From: JAKASV01 sp963754845
GTDB taxonomy: Bacteria; Babelota; Babeliae; Babelales; Vermiphilaceae
Assembly: GCA_963754845.1 (NCBI GenBank)
Contig: CAVWHE010000001.1
Coordinates: forward strand, 1-64,000
Direction of reading: 5' to 3'
DNA length: 64,000 nt
Shown: one piece after another, positions 26,760-35,583 of the stretch
Layout: each line of letters starts with the position of its first letter
Numbering within the stretch: position 1 is the first letter of the stretch
Notes under the pieces: model-generated
Databases searched by the model: none
What the model was told of the DNA's origin: nothing
What the model saw: only the letters and a program-made list of their open reading frames with translations
Program-made: the position numbers and the translations under genes

Positions 26760-27014
26760 CTACACGCTTCCCTTGCCGTCGACAACTTCCTCGATACTCT
26801 TGATGAGGTCATCAACAACCATCGTAGTAAGAAGTTTTTCTTGATCTATCTCCTGAAAACGCTGGGCATCGCGCTGCACGGCATCCTCGGCGAGCGCGAG
26901 TCGCGAAGTCAGACGCATATTTTCTTCGGCCAGATGGCCGTTCTCAGTCTTAAGCTTCTGGATGGTCTCTACAAGGAGAGCCACCTTCTTTTCTAAGACA
27001 CTCAAAGGCTCCAT
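26760..27014 (-). CDS. ZapB-like short coiled-coil protein
   Basis: Starts at ATG 27014 after AAAGGTAATCTC. A longer frame to 27062 exists but lacks a ribosome site. The 84-residue product is nearly one continuous coiled coil (LEKKVALLVETIQKLKTEN, then LAEENMRLTSRLALAEDAV) followed by a short acidic tail. Position directly before zapA suggests a ZapB-type partner that bridges ZapA to the division machinery. This rests on shape and context, as ZapB sequences are poorly conserved. Confidence 0.65.
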   Translation of the reverse strand: MEPLSVLEKKVALLVETIQKLKTENGHLAEENMRLTSRLALAEDAVQRDAQRFQEIDQEKLLTTMVVDDLIKSIEEVVDGKGSV

Positions 27015-27096
27015 GAGATTACCTTTTTTTGGCCTCGAACCACCGGGGACCGTGAGGCTCATTGTGTAAAAAGAAACTTTCCAGCAATGTCAAAAA

Positions 27097-27444
27097 TCAC
27101 TGACGAGCGAGACTTACAAGGTGCGTAAAAACCGCTGGGTCCAAAATTGCAACCTGGCTGAGCATCTTCCTGTTGAGCTCGATGTGAGCTTCCTTGAGGC
27201 CGTGCATGAAAGTATTGTAGGCCATGCCATTCTCGGCAGCTGCTGCATTGATGCGTGTTATGAAAAGCGCCCGCATGTCGCGTTTTCTGAGCTTGCGCCC
27301 CTTTGTCGCGAATGCCATGGCTCTCGTGAGCGTCTCTTTTGCTCTCTTGAAGACATTCTTACGCTGTCCCCAAAATCCCTTTGTTTTTTTAAGTAGTCGG
27401 CTGTGACGTTTCCTCGTCATCATACCGCGTTTAACACGTGTCAT
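27097..27444 (-). CDS. rplT: 50S ribosomal protein bL20
   Basis: The 115-residue length is typical. Family features: the basic N-terminus MTRVKRGMMTRKRHSRLLK, then KGFWGQRKNVFKRAKET, RKRDMRALFITRINAA and YNTFMHGLKEA. It binds 23S rRNA early in large-subunit assembly. It is the last gene of the infC-rpmI-rplT cluster, 43 bp after rpmI. The pheST genes that often follow are replaced here by zapB-like and zapA. Confidence 0.97.
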   Translation of the reverse strand: MTRVKRGMMTRKRHSRLLKKTKGFWGQRKNVFKRAKETLTRAMAFATKGRKLRKRDMRALFITRINAAAAENGMAYNTFMHGLKEAHIELNRKMLSQVAILDPAVFTHLVSLARQ

Positions 27445-27487
27445 GGTGAACGTCCCCGCGAATTTTTACTAGATCTTTGATGCTCTC

Positions 27488-27685
27488 TTAGCGATGAGCT
27501 AGCAGTTGTATTATCTTGCGCCCATCGGTTGTGTTGACATACGTTCCCTGGCGCAACTTACGCTTCACCTTGGTGGTTTTTTTGGTAAGCATGTGACGCC
27601 TGTATGCGTGGGCACGCTTGACGAGTCCTGAGCTCAGGCGTCGGAAGCGCTTTTTTACCGTTGATCGAGCTTTCATTTTTGGCAT
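27488..27685 (-). CDS. rpmI: 50S ribosomal protein bL35
   Basis: The 65-residue, very basic protein begins MPKMKARSTVKKRFRRLSSG and contains the family's KRAHAYRRHMLTKK core. Located 27 bp after infC in the conserved infC-rpmI-rplT order. Confidence 0.97.
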   Translation of the reverse strand: MPKMKARSTVKKRFRRLSSGLVKRAHAYRRHMLTKKTTKVKRKLRQGTYVNTTDGRKIIQLLAHR

Positions 27686-27712
27686 GGTTCTTTGTCTTCC
27701 TTCATGTGTCCA

Positions 27713-28276
27713 CTATACGCCGCTTGCTTTTGCTGCATCCTTAAGGTAGTACACGCGCGACCAAATTTGTCCGACGTTGATATCGCGTTCCTGAACGAGG
27801 GACGAGAGGATTTCGTTTTCTTCGAAAGTTTTATTAATTCTTTCAAAGAGCATCGAACCACGCTCCTGCTTTGACATGTTTTCGCGGCCGCGGAAGAATA
27901 CCGTTATCTTGACGTGCTTACCCTCTTTGAGGAAGGTGATAACCTGACCAAGTTTCGTCTGGTAGTCATGCTCAGCTATGATGGGGCGTATCTTTACTTC
28001 CTTGACTTGGATGATCTTTTGCTTTTTTTTGGCCTCGGCTTGCTTTTTTTTCTTTTCGTAGAGCACCTTACCGAAGTCCATGATCTTGACGACAGGGATG
28101 GCTCCTGGTCCGGCTTGCGAAAGAAGGACGAGATCGAGATCGGCCGCCTCAGCCATGTTCATGGCTTCATTGCGGCTTACGATACCCACATTCTCACCAA
28201 GACTGTTGATGAGCTGCACGCGCGGAGCGTGTATCTGCTCGTTGATAAGCGGCGCCGTGTCCTTTTTTTCTTTCAA
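27713..28276 (-). CDS. infC: Translation initiation factor IF-3, TTG start
   Basis: The 187-residue protein has both IF-3 domains. The N-domain holds INEQIHAPRVQLINSLGENVG and ends in DFGKVLYEKKKKQAEAKK. The C-domain has QVKEVKIRPIIAEHDYQTKL and FLKEGKHVKITVFFRGRE. IF-3 keeps 30S subunits free and proofreads the start codon. The best start is TTG at 28276, 10 bases after AGAGG. No ATG or GTG is available in frame before the conserved N-terminus. A rare start is expected here because IF-3 commonly represses its own non-AUG start. 32 bp downstream of recA. Confidence 0.95.
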   Translation of the reverse strand: MKEKKDTAPLINEQIHAPRVQLINSLGENVGIVSRNEAMNMAEAADLDLVLLSQAGPGAIPVVKIMDFGKVLYEKKKKQAEAKKKQKIIQVKEVKIRPIIAEHDYQTKLGQVITFLKEGKHVKITVFFRGRENMSKQERGSMLFERINKTFEENEILSSLVQERDINVGQIWSRVYYLKDAAKASGV

Positions 28277-28308
28277 TGGATTAGAACCTCTTTCGATAAA
28301 ATGTGACT

Positions 28309-29382
28309 CTAGCAGCTACCACGACTTTCGGTTGCAAGTAAGGCATAAACACTTGCAGCGATGGAGTCGGCGAGAGCTTTGTCCGACCTCAGACACTGGA
28401 GGGCTTGATCGCGCCCCTGGGCAAAGTTTACATCGTTATACGAAAACCACGCCCCATTTTGCCTGACAACGCTGTAATGGAGGGAGGCATCGAGAAGATC
28501 GAGCTCTCTACTAATTCCTTCACTGAAGAGCAAGTCGAGCTCGACACTCTTGAATGGTGGCGCAACTTTGTTTTTGACGACCCTAATCGAGAGCCTATTA
28601 CCAATATGAGCGTCGTTCTTCTTGAGGCTTGCTATTTTGCGCACATCGAGTCGCAGCGAAGCATAAAACTTGAGTGCGTTGCCACCCGTCGTTACCTCTT
28701 TATTGGCATACGGCATTGCGCTGATGTTATGTCTGATCTGATTGATGAAAATGAGAATCGCCTTCGACTTGTGCACAACAGGCGTGAGCTTCCTGAGAGC
28801 CTGCGACATGAGGCGCGCCTGAAGGCCTACGTGCGTGTCGCCCATGTCACCTTCGAGCTCAGCCTTGGGAACGAGTGCTGCCACGGAGTCTATGACGACA
28901 ATGTCGACAGCGCCTGAGCGTACGAGCATTTCCGTAATATCGAGTGCCTGTTCGCCGTAATCAGGTTGTGAGATGATGAGTTCGTCGACCTTGACGCCAA
29001 TATTGCTGGCATACACGGGATCGAGAGCGTGCTCTGCGTCGATGAAGGCGCAGATACCGCCGTTGATCTGTGATTGCGCTATGGCGTGGAGCGCGAGCGT
29101 CGTCTTGCCCGAGGCTTCTGGGCCATAAATTTCGACTATTCTCCCGATGGGAAACCCGCCGACGCCTATCGCCTGATCAATAAGTATCGACCCGCTTGAT
29201 ATCGCGTCGACTTTCTTGATACCCACCTGCCCGAGTCTCATGACAGCGCCGTTGCCGTACTGCTTGTCAATCTGTGAGAGCGTTGCCTCAAGCACCTTAA
29301 GTTTGCCTGGTTGGGCACCAGCTTCACCTAGCACCTTTTTGTTCTGATCCTTGCCGGATTCAGCGCCGTCCTTTTGTTTCAT
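28309..29382 (-). CDS. recA: Recombinase RecA
   Basis: Strand-exchange ATPase for homologous recombination and the SOS response. The 357-residue protein contains Walker A GPEASGKTT (residues 87-95), Walker B VDIVVIDSVAALVP, FIDAEHALDP, the L2-loop element FINQIRHNI-PYANKEVTTGGNALKFYAS-type sequence, and the C-terminal SIRVVKNKVAPPF. Residues 1-28 form a Gly/Lys-rich extension longer than in E. coli. The gene sits between the PpiD-like gene (25 bp) and infC (32 bp). No LexA-like operator was recognised upstream. Confidence 0.98.
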   Translation of the reverse strand: MKQKDGAESGKDQNKKVLGEAGAQPGKLKVLEATLSQIDKQYGNGAVMRLGQVGIKKVDAISSGSILIDQAIGVGGFPIGRIVEIYGPEASGKTTLALHAIAQSQINGGICAFIDAEHALDPVYASNIGVKVDELIISQPDYGEQALDITEMLVRSGAVDIVVIDSVAALVPKAELEGDMGDTHVGLQARLMSQALRKLTPVVHKSKAILIFINQIRHNISAMPYANKEVTTGGNALKFYASLRLDVRKIASLKKNDAHIGNRLSIRVVKNKVAPPFKSVELDLLFSEGISRELDLLDASLHYSVVRQNGAWFSYNDVNFAQGRDQALQCLRSDKALADSIAASVYALLATESRGSC

Positions 29383-29407
29383 ACATCCCGCTTATAGAAA
29401 TAAATTT

Positions 29408-31435
29408 TTATTCGTAGTCATCAGTCCCTTCGTAATCCCCCTCGGGCTCGCTTTCAAGTTCAGGCGCACCCATTTTTATTGTAGCATTTCTGTAGAGTGA
29501 CGCAACAAAGCCTTCGATCATGCCTTCAAAGTATTCGGCATCAAGACGCCGCGCTATTTCATCCTTTTCCTTTTCGAAGGAATTTTGATCAAATGCCTCG
29601 ATGGCGTCAACGCGAACGACATATCCTGTCGTTGTCCCGTTGTATACGCCAACACTACCGACTCTACTGAGCGCAAGAAAGACCTCTGCAGGTATACCTT
29701 TTTTCTCTAGCTCCAAAAAATCTTTGTCGCCGGGCCTGTTGACAAACTGTGTCTTTTGAATCGTCGCACCCTCCAAGCCCTTGGCTATGTCTTCAAGCGT
29801 CGATGAAGTCGCCTTTGCTGCTGCGTCTTTAAGCAGTTGTGCAAATTCCCTTGCAGCACGATCTTGATGGTAATCGTCAGCAACCCGTTTCTTCACTGCT
29901 TCAAATGGCTCTTCCACGCTACCTCGTATCCCGGTGAGCACGACGACCGTGGCGGTGCTGCCATCGGGGGAAAAGACATAATGGGGAGTTCCTGGACCGC
30001 GAAGGGAGAAAATTGCCTTGGCGAGTTTTGTTTCTTCAGTGGCATTCACGGTCGTTGTGCCCGCGACACCCTTGTGCTCGGAAGAAAAGGCAGCGAGCTT
30101 GGGCTCGAAAGAAACTCCCTCCTCCTCGGGTACGGCAAGAAGTTCGTGAAGCGCCTCTGAACACTGGTCCTTAAATTTCTGCTTGCGAATTGTTTCTTCT
30201 ACCTCTCCCTTGACGACTTCAAGCGGCTTGTTCTCGGCCGGCTTTCTGGCAACGCGTTCTATGATTTCAATGCCACGGTCAGTAACAACGGGCTCAGAAA
30301 TGTCGCCATCATTTTTGAGAAGAAAGGCTGCCTGCTCAAATGCTTTGTTTTTTGTCCCCCATGAGAAAAATGGCATGAGGCCGCCCTCCTTGCCCGATTC
30401 TTTGTCGATGGAAAGTTCTTTGGCCTTCTGCGCGAAAATCTCGGGCTTGGCGACAAGCTCGGCACGAAGCTTATCGGCGGCGACTCTGGCTGCCTCAGCA
30501 TTACCGTCGTTCTTGAGCACAATGGTGCGCACCTGGAGACTCACAGGTTTTGTCATAAACTTCTTGTCGCGGTGCTCCTCATAATAAGCCTCGAGCTCTT
30601 CGTTGCCGACAACGATCCCATAGTTTTTGGCATCGAAGGTAATCGTCCGCGCCATGCGTTCTTCGGGCTTCCAATACCTTCTCGATTCTCTATTGTGAGT
30701 TTTAAAGAAGCTCTTAAGCGTCTCGTCGCTGACGGGTTTTTCTTTTTCCTTGGCGAGAACGGAATCGAAATTGAGCGTAAGCACAGAATATTGCTTCTTG
30801 CTTTCGCTCTTTTGGAACCGCTCCCTCATTGCGTACGCCGGAACGTACGACGCTACGCCAATAAGATCAAGGCAGAGATCGCGTCCCAACGACACGCCAA
30901 TGAGTTCGTTGAGCTCGTCGTGCGATATGTTGGTACGTTGAAGATAGCGATTGAGACCTCCTGAGGAGTCCATAATATCAGCTGGGATAATTCGTGAGAG
31001 CTGGCGGCGCACAACGTCGGGGTGCTCAAGCCTTGCCGCAATGCATTCTGGCGTGAGCTTTATGCCCATCGTTGCGGCTGCTTGGTCGACGAGCTTGTCG
31101 CGAACAAGTGTTTGTATGGCCATAACTTTGGGATCGGTGGCCATGCCCGAAGCGCGCATGAGAAGCTCGGCGTACTGACCATACTGGAGTCTCACGCGAT
31201 GTATGAAGTCTTGCTGTACCTGAAGGGCACGCATATATTGGTCATGTTCGATTTCTTGTCCATTGACTGTCGCCGCAGCGGGACCCTCGTGTCCTCCTCG
31301 GCCGCCAAACCCACGCCTCGTCGCTTGGCGAAAGAGACTTGGTCCGCCCCAAAAGAAAATAACCGACATGAGCGCTACCCAGAGTACGACTTTAAACGCT
31401 GGTCCCTGTATGTATTTCCGTATGGCAATGATCAC
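29408..31435 (-). CDS. PpiD/SurA-like membrane-anchored peptidyl-prolyl isomerase
   Basis: The 675-residue periplasmic chaperone is anchored by one N-terminal helix (FKVVLWVALMSVIFFWGG). It has a SurA-N-type helical region (TVNGQEIEHDQYMRAL and onward) and a parvulin domain near residues 295-400 (LQVRTIVLKNDG, FAQKAKELSID, GKEGGLMPFFSWG, VVTDRGIEIIERV). A second, degenerate domain and an acidic tail follow. It helps fold proteins after export, fitting the large exported protein set here. GTG 31435 is chosen because AAGGA lies 8 bases upstream; the longer frame to 31525 has no signal. 83 bp after the SPOR gene. Confidence 0.88.
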   Translation of the reverse strand: MIIAIRKYIQGPAFKVVLWVALMSVIFFWGGPSLFRQATRRGFGGRGGHEGPAAATVNGQEIEHDQYMRALQVQQDFIHRVRLQYGQYAELLMRASGMATDPKVMAIQTLVRDKLVDQAAATMGIKLTPECIAARLEHPDVVRRQLSRIIPADIMDSSGGLNRYLQRTNISHDELNELIGVSLGRDLCLDLIGVASYVPAYAMRERFQKSESKKQYSVLTLNFDSVLAKEKEKPVSDETLKSFFKTHNRESRRYWKPEERMARTITFDAKNYGIVVGNEELEAYYEEHRDKKFMTKPVSLQVRTIVLKNDGNAEAARVAADKLRAELVAKPEIFAQKAKELSIDKESGKEGGLMPFFSWGTKNKAFEQAAFLLKNDGDISEPVVTDRGIEIIERVARKPAENKPLEVVKGEVEETIRKQKFKDQCSEALHELLAVPEEEGVSFEPKLAAFSSEHKGVAGTTTVNATEETKLAKAIFSLRGPGTPHYVFSPDGSTATVVVLTGIRGSVEEPFEAVKKRVADDYHQDRAAREFAQLLKDAAAKATSSTLEDIAKGLEGATIQKTQFVNRPGDKDFLELEKKGIPAEVFLALSRVGSVGVYNGTTTGYVVRVDAIEAFDQNSFEKEKDEIARRLDAEYFEGMIEGFVASLYRNATIKMGAPELESEPEGDYEGTDDYE

Positions 31436-31518
31436 GACACGTGTCCTTCTACTCGTTGTGCGACGCGTCAGCGAAGACCACACCGGACTCCACGCTGCCT
31501 CGGCACTCCCCAACGCCG

Positions 31519-32223
31519 CTAACATTCGACAATGCGCACATCGCGCAGCCGTTCCTCTTCTTTAATTATAGCAATTGCTGAATTTAGTGCACGCCGATCT
31601 TTGTATGCACCCGTAACGACCTGGTACCAAACAGCGCGTTTTCCCGATGCTGTAATGCTCGTACGATCTCTTATGGCGACAGGCACTTTGCGTAACGTAA
31701 CACGTGCAGCAAGCGCCTCGGCACTCGTGCGTTTCGAAAAACCGGCGAGCTGGGCGAGTACGGGCCGAGTACGTGGCAGGTTCCGCACCACTCCACCGTC
31801 TCCACCGCCGACTCCTTCCTGATCTCCCCCATCGTCCTCGAATTCGTCGGGATCTGATGAATCAGACGTTTCGGTTTCGGATTCGGATTCTGATTCCGCC
31901 GATTCCGCTGACCCAACGGCTGACTCGGTCGCAGTTTCTTTTTCGCCTTCACCACCATCCTCACCTTCCTCGGTATCAGCGATCGTTAGGAGAAGACTGT
32001 TGTAAATTTGGTCAGCAAAGGCTTCGCGACTAATACCGGCCGACCACTGAATAGCGCTTGACCCCTTGCCCCAAAAGTAGCCTGCGACAAAACACGTGGC
32101 GCCGATAGTGATGGCAGCCACGACAAGCCAACTCGCTAGCCGGAGACGCTCGTCGTGCTCCTGGTTCTTTGTGAGCCTGTCTTTAAGAGTATCACGAAGT
32201 TTGGTAATAATTCGTACAATCAC
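31519..32223 (-). CDS. SPOR-domain membrane protein
   Basis: The 234-residue bitopic protein has a short cytoplasmic N-terminus and one transmembrane helix (about 31-51). A long acidic low-complexity linker follows (about 85-145, Glu/Ser/Asp/Gly). The C-terminal SPOR domain (about 155-234) has LAGFSKRTSAEALAARV, VWYQVVTGAYKDRRAL and the closing RDVRIVEC. SPOR domains bind denuded septal peptidoglycan, so a division role is likely. The GTG start overlaps the miaA stop (GTGTGA), showing coupling. Confidence 0.85.
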   Translation of the reverse strand: MIVRIITKLRDTLKDRLTKNQEHDERLRLASWLVVAAITIGATCFVAGYFWGKGSSAIQWSAGISREAFADQIYNSLLLTIADTEEGEDGGEGEKETATESAVGSAESAESESESETETSDSSDPDEFEDDGGDQEGVGGGDGGVVRNLPRTRPVLAQLAGFSKRTSAEALAARVTLRKVPVAIRDRTSITASGKRAVWYQVVTGAYKDRRALNSAIAIIKEEERLRDVRIVEC

Positions 32224-33323
32224 ACCTGCCTCGCACGTTCCGGAGCGGCAACCGGGGGAGTCAAGGGAACGCTTCCTGCCCCAAGCTCCTTAAAAAGATT
32301 GACGACACGCTCGCCCGCGTCGCTGACAGTTAGGTTAACCTCGCTGGTGCCGATATTCACATCGTGCCTTGCAAGGGCGGCGAGCTCGCGCGAAAGTTTT
32401 CTCCAGAATGTTCTCTGCCTCTTTGAGTACGCATATGTTTCCTGCCGGATGGCATCCCTTGCACTCGCCAGGTCGAGCGCGCCGGCAATAACGTCGAAGA
32501 CCTGGCGGTAGCCGATGAGGCCCTTGCTTCGAAGGTATGTTTCCCAGGTCCCACCGGATAGTTTGCGGCACTCTTCAATCCAGCCCGACTCGAGCATCTG
32601 CGTGACACGTGCGTCTATACGGTCTCTGAGATCGCGGGTGTCGCGGTCGACCCAGAGAAGCGAGATTGATGTGTCGAACATCGGCTCATAGACGTCCTTG
32701 AAAAGGGAAGGCCTTGTGCCGGTTTGTCGCCACAGGGAGAGTGCGCGTTCAACGCGATATGTGTCGTTGGGATGAAGGACAGCAGCGCGTTCGGGGTCGA
32801 TTTCGTCGAGCATGCGCCACGTGGCGAGATTTTTTTCCGCCACGTTTTTCCTGATGCTTTCGCGCGCGGCCTTGGAGACAATGTTTGGTTCGAGATCTGG
32901 GAGCACCCTCGGAGACAGAGGAGCCAGGGGTAATATTCCGGGAGCTTTGGCAACAAAAAAGAGCGATCTGATATAAAATCCCGATCCGCCGACAATGAGC
33001 GCGAGCTTTCCACGATCAGTTACTTTTTTGATAGTAGCTAGAAGAAGCCTGCGGTACGCGATGACCGTAAGGTCGCGCGGCTCGTCGATGATGTCAAAAA
33101 GGTGGTGCCTCACCGTGTCTTCGCGCCATGGAGGCTTCGCCGTTCCTATGCTTACGCAGCTGTAACACTGCCCAACATCGGCGTTGATTATCTCTGACGG
33201 AACAAGCCGCGCAAGGGTGTCGGCGAGCGCACTCTTGCCAACACCAGTGGGACCGTATATGATAAGCACCCTTCTATTGCACACCGCGCGTGCCACTTCG
33301 TTGCGTGTTTCTTGCTGATTCAT
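32220..33323 (-). CDS. miaA: tRNA dimethylallyltransferase MiaA
   Basis: Adds a dimethylallyl group to A37 of tRNAs that read UNN codons. The protein from ATG 33323 is 367 residues with P-loop GPTGVGKSALADTL, the NADVGQCY segment (usually SADSMQVY), DEPRDLTVIAY, GGSGFYIRSL and the C-terminal GLIGYRQVFD and YSKRQRTFWRK. The ATG is 10 bp after the carD stop with no clear ribosome site, so coupling to carD is likely. The longer frame from TTG 33404 inside carD is unlikely. The substituted D-S-M-Q element is worth noting, since it usually contacts the tRNA base. Confidence 0.93.
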   Translation of the reverse strand: MNQQETRNEVARAVCNRRVLIIYGPTGVGKSALADTLARLVPSEIINADVGQCYSCVSIGTAKPPWREDTVRHHLFDIIDEPRDLTVIAYRRLLLATIKKVTDRGKLALIVGGSGFYIRSLFFVAKAPGILPLAPLSPRVLPDLEPNIVSKAARESIRKNVAEKNLATWRMLDEIDPERAAVLHPNDTYRVERALSLWRQTGTRPSLFKDVYEPMFDTSISLLWVDRDTRDLRDRIDARVTQMLESGWIEECRKLSGGTWETYLRSKGLIGYRQVFDVIAGALDLASARDAIRQETYAYSKRQRTFWRKLSRELAALARHDVNIGTSEVNLTVSDAGERVVNLFKELGAGSVPLTPPVAAPERARQV

Positions 33324-33333
33324 GGTTACATCG

Positions 33334-33840
33334 TTACATTGATACGTGGCGGACTGCCGATCGAAGACGCGTCCTGACTTTCTCTGCTGACGCTTGTGTC
33401 GCAACTGCTATTTCCTCGACAAGCAGATTCTCAGTCTTGTGAAGAAGTGTTTTTTCGCCAAATGAGAGCTCCTTCTGATCAGCCGTGCATATAAGTTCGC
33501 TGTAGATTTTGCACACAGCATCCAGGGCACCAGTTCTTATCGCACATTGGTACGCTTTGTTCTTTTTGCTCCAGTTGGCCATCCCTCCAGTGCCTTCGTA
33601 TCTTTTCGGGCTGCTTGTCTCGAGTGTCCTGAACATGTCTTCGATGCTTTGTGTGCTGCTAAGATTTCGTATGCCTGTCTGTGAGAGACTTTCGACGGGG
33701 ACAAGAACCGTCATGCGTGTGCTGACCATGGTGAGCTCGTAGTACCTCGTGCTGCACCCACCGACATTTCTTTCAACGATGCGGCTTATCTGGGCCACGC
33801 CGTGGCCGGGGTAGACTACTTTTTCGTCAAGAGAAAACAC
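33334..33840 (-). CDS. CarD-family transcriptional regulator
   Basis: The 168-residue protein has the CarD/CdnL layout: an N-terminal RNA-polymerase-interaction domain (FSLDEKVVYPGHGVAQI, YYELTM, TVLVPVES, GIR) and a C-terminal helical DNA-binding domain (WSKKNKAYQCAIRTG, DAVCKIYSELI, SFGEKTLLHKTENLLVEEIAVA). Such proteins stabilise open promoter complexes, often at rRNA promoters. It leads the long minus-strand housekeeping series. Confidence 0.93.
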   Translation of the reverse strand: MFSLDEKVVYPGHGVAQISRIVERNVGGCSTRYYELTMVSTRMTVLVPVESLSQTGIRNLSSTQSIEDMFRTLETSSPKRYEGTGGMANWSKKNKAYQCAIRTGALDAVCKIYSELICTADQKELSFGEKTLLHKTENLLVEEIAVATQASAEKVRTRLRSAVRHVSM

Positions 33841-34004
33841 GTGCCACCCTTTCCTCGTGATAGAAAGAACCCACCGGGAGAGAAAGCTCCATAGCGGACG
33901 TTTCCTAGTCTACCAGAAAACACCTAGATCGTGAATACCAGAAACACAAAAAAACCATAAATTACCAGAAACACACCGAGAGCCGTAAAGTCGATTAAAA
34001 CTCG

Positions 34005-34868
34005 TCACTCGTTGGCGGATCGTACTGGGACGCTTTTCCATGTGTCGCTGAGATATCCTTTGCAGTCATCGTCAGAGCAGTACTTCCTCCACTTTTTCTG
34101 TTCGCAGAGGACTTTGACGACATCCATGAAGCTGCGGTCTCGCGCGTAGTTGACGGCCGTCTTCTTGTCGATGGGGTTGACCACGGGGTTGATTTTTTCT
34201 CCGTACTCTTTGAAAATATGAGGGTACCAGCCAGGGTCGACCAGGAGTGTGTCGATAGTGAGATGAATCGGCGTGTCTCCCTCCACGTCAACGACGTTCC
34301 AATCAGCACCGGCTTTCATGAGAAGAGCGAGTATTCTATTTCTAATGTCAACATTGGTAATAAAGCTGATATAGTGGAGCGGCGTGCGGCCGAGTCTGTC
34401 GCGAGCATTCACTTTGGCCCCGGCCTCGATAAGGGCCTTGACGATCTTGACGGACGCGTCATCTGCTGCGACCCTGCGAATTGCAACGTGGAGAGGAGTG
34501 CCCCCGAGAACGCTGAAGGAGTCAGGCGTCATGACGTTGGGGTCATTTCCGGCGGCAAGAAGAGCCGTGACCCCCCTGAGATCATTGTCCCGTGCCGCAG
34601 CAAACAGGGGCGTATTAACGCCAAGGTCAGCCGTGTTACCGCTCTGGGGGCCAGGAAAAAGGGTAACATACGTGCCAAAACCGCCGATGGGTGGACGCAG
34701 GCTATCCTCCTGGCACAAAACCTCGAATAGGGCCGCTGTCGTGATTGCGAGTGTCGCACCGAGCACTAAAGCTTTTTTTCGCATGCAGGTGCGTTCAGCA
34801 CAGAGAGCGATTATACCCTTTCTCGTGCACTTTGTTCCCGCTTTTTTCACGCCTGTTGCTTCCATCAT
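34005..34868 (-). CDS. Ankyrin-repeat protein with N-terminal membrane segment
   Basis: Starts at ATG 34868 (a second ATG follows at 34865) behind an excellent AAGGAGGAG site; the longer frame to 34979 is less likely. The 287-residue protein has a hydrophobic segment (KALVLGATLAITTAALFEVL, about 30-52) that should export or anchor it. At least four ankyrin repeats follow (TPLFAAARDNDLRGVTALLAAG, TPLHVAIRR, TPLHYISF, TPIHLTID) and a C-terminal Lys/Cys-rich tail. Ankyrin proteins of intracellular bacteria often bind host proteins; no target is predictable. Confidence 0.8.
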   Translation of the reverse strand: MMEATGVKKAGTKCTRKGIIALCAERTCMRKKALVLGATLAITTAALFEVLCQEDSLRPPIGGFGTYVTLFPGPQSGNTADLGVNTPLFAAARDNDLRGVTALLAAGNDPNVMTPDSFSVLGGTPLHVAIRRVAADDASVKIVKALIEAGAKVNARDRLGRTPLHYISFITNVDIRNRILALLMKAGADWNVVDVEGDTPIHLTIDTLLVDPGWYPHIFKEYGEKINPVVNPIDKKTAVNYARDRSFMDVVKVLCEQKKWRKYCSDDDCKGYLSDTWKSVPVRSANE

Positions 34869-35247
34869 TTCTCCTCCTTCTCCTTGCGTGACGTCACGCG
34901 ACGTCACGATTTCTTGGGAAAGACGCCGTTTTATTCGTCCTCTTATCTTAAGGGTAGCATTTTTATCATCTAATTGCAATTGTTGACTTTTGATGTTGAC
35001 TTTTGAAAACTCGGCTTTGTTTATTGAAAATCAGATTGCAAATCGGCTTTGTCTCTGATCCATTATCCCTTGCCAGGTTAACGTTGAGTGGTTCGTTTCC
35101 GCTCAATGTTTTTGTGACGTACGTTTGGTTGAACGACTGGTGATAACGGAACGGCTGGTCGTTGCGTAAAAGCCAGGGGCTGAAGCGGCGAAGAAAGAAG
35201 ATTGGGCGGGCCTGGCCCTGAACCCCCCATAATCATGGCAAGGAAAA

Positions 35248-35280
35248 GGGGGAGGGGCGGGGAAGAAGGGGGGTGAGGGG
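35248..35280 (+). other. Dense G-run tract, G-quadruplex candidate
   Basis: Five G-runs of at least four (35248-35252, 35254-35257, 35259-35262, 35268-35273, 35277-35280) are separated by loops of 1-5 bases. This meets the usual G4 pattern on the plus strand, about 300 bp before dnaK. Confidence 0.6.
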
Positions 35281-35453
35281 TAAAGGCTCTAACTAACTCA
35301 ACACTACATCACATACCACAGCACACAAGAAAGAGAGGGAAAGATCCTAATTTAAAGATGATGAAGGGGCGCTGAAAATTATGCGACAAAGAAATTCCTT
35401 CGCGCAAGACCACCTCGTCAAGCCCATTCAATCATCCAAATATCGCGATATGC

Positions 35454-35480
35454 CTTAGTCAAGGGGACTAAGACTTTTTT
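35454..35480 (+). terminator. Hairpin with T-run upstream of dnaK promoter
   Basis: CTTAGTC (35454-35460) pairs with GACTAAG (35466-35472) around AAGGG, followed by ACTTTTTT. This is a small intrinsic-terminator shape on the plus strand. No plus-strand gene lies upstream, so it may insulate dnaK from stray transcription or end a small RNA. Confidence 0.5.
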
Positions 35481-35501
35481 AGTCGTTCAATGATAAAAAA
35501 C

Positions 35502-35530
35502 TTGAGTGTGAAATATGAGTATGATATAGT
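35502..35530 (+). promoter_or_regulatory. dnaK promoter
   Basis: TTGAGT (35502-35507) and TATAGT (35525-35530) with a 17-bp spacer, 54 bp before the dnaK ATG. The preceding bases read CTTGAG, partly like a heat-shock -35, but the -10 is of the housekeeping type. Confidence 0.7.
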
Positions 35531-35583
35531 AAGGGCAACACGGTAAAAGAAGGGCAAAAGCTGGGAACTTAGAGGGAAAAAAC

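Larger units (their letters stand above)
34869..35583. other. Long divergent intergenic region before dnaK
   Basis: The 715-bp region has no credible gene on either strand. It contains a G-run tract at 35248-35280, a hairpin with T-run at 35454-35480 and the dnaK promoter at 35502-35530. No CIRCE element (TTAGCACTC-N9-GAGTGCTAA) was found, so HrcA control of dnaK is not supported. Confidence 0.6.
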
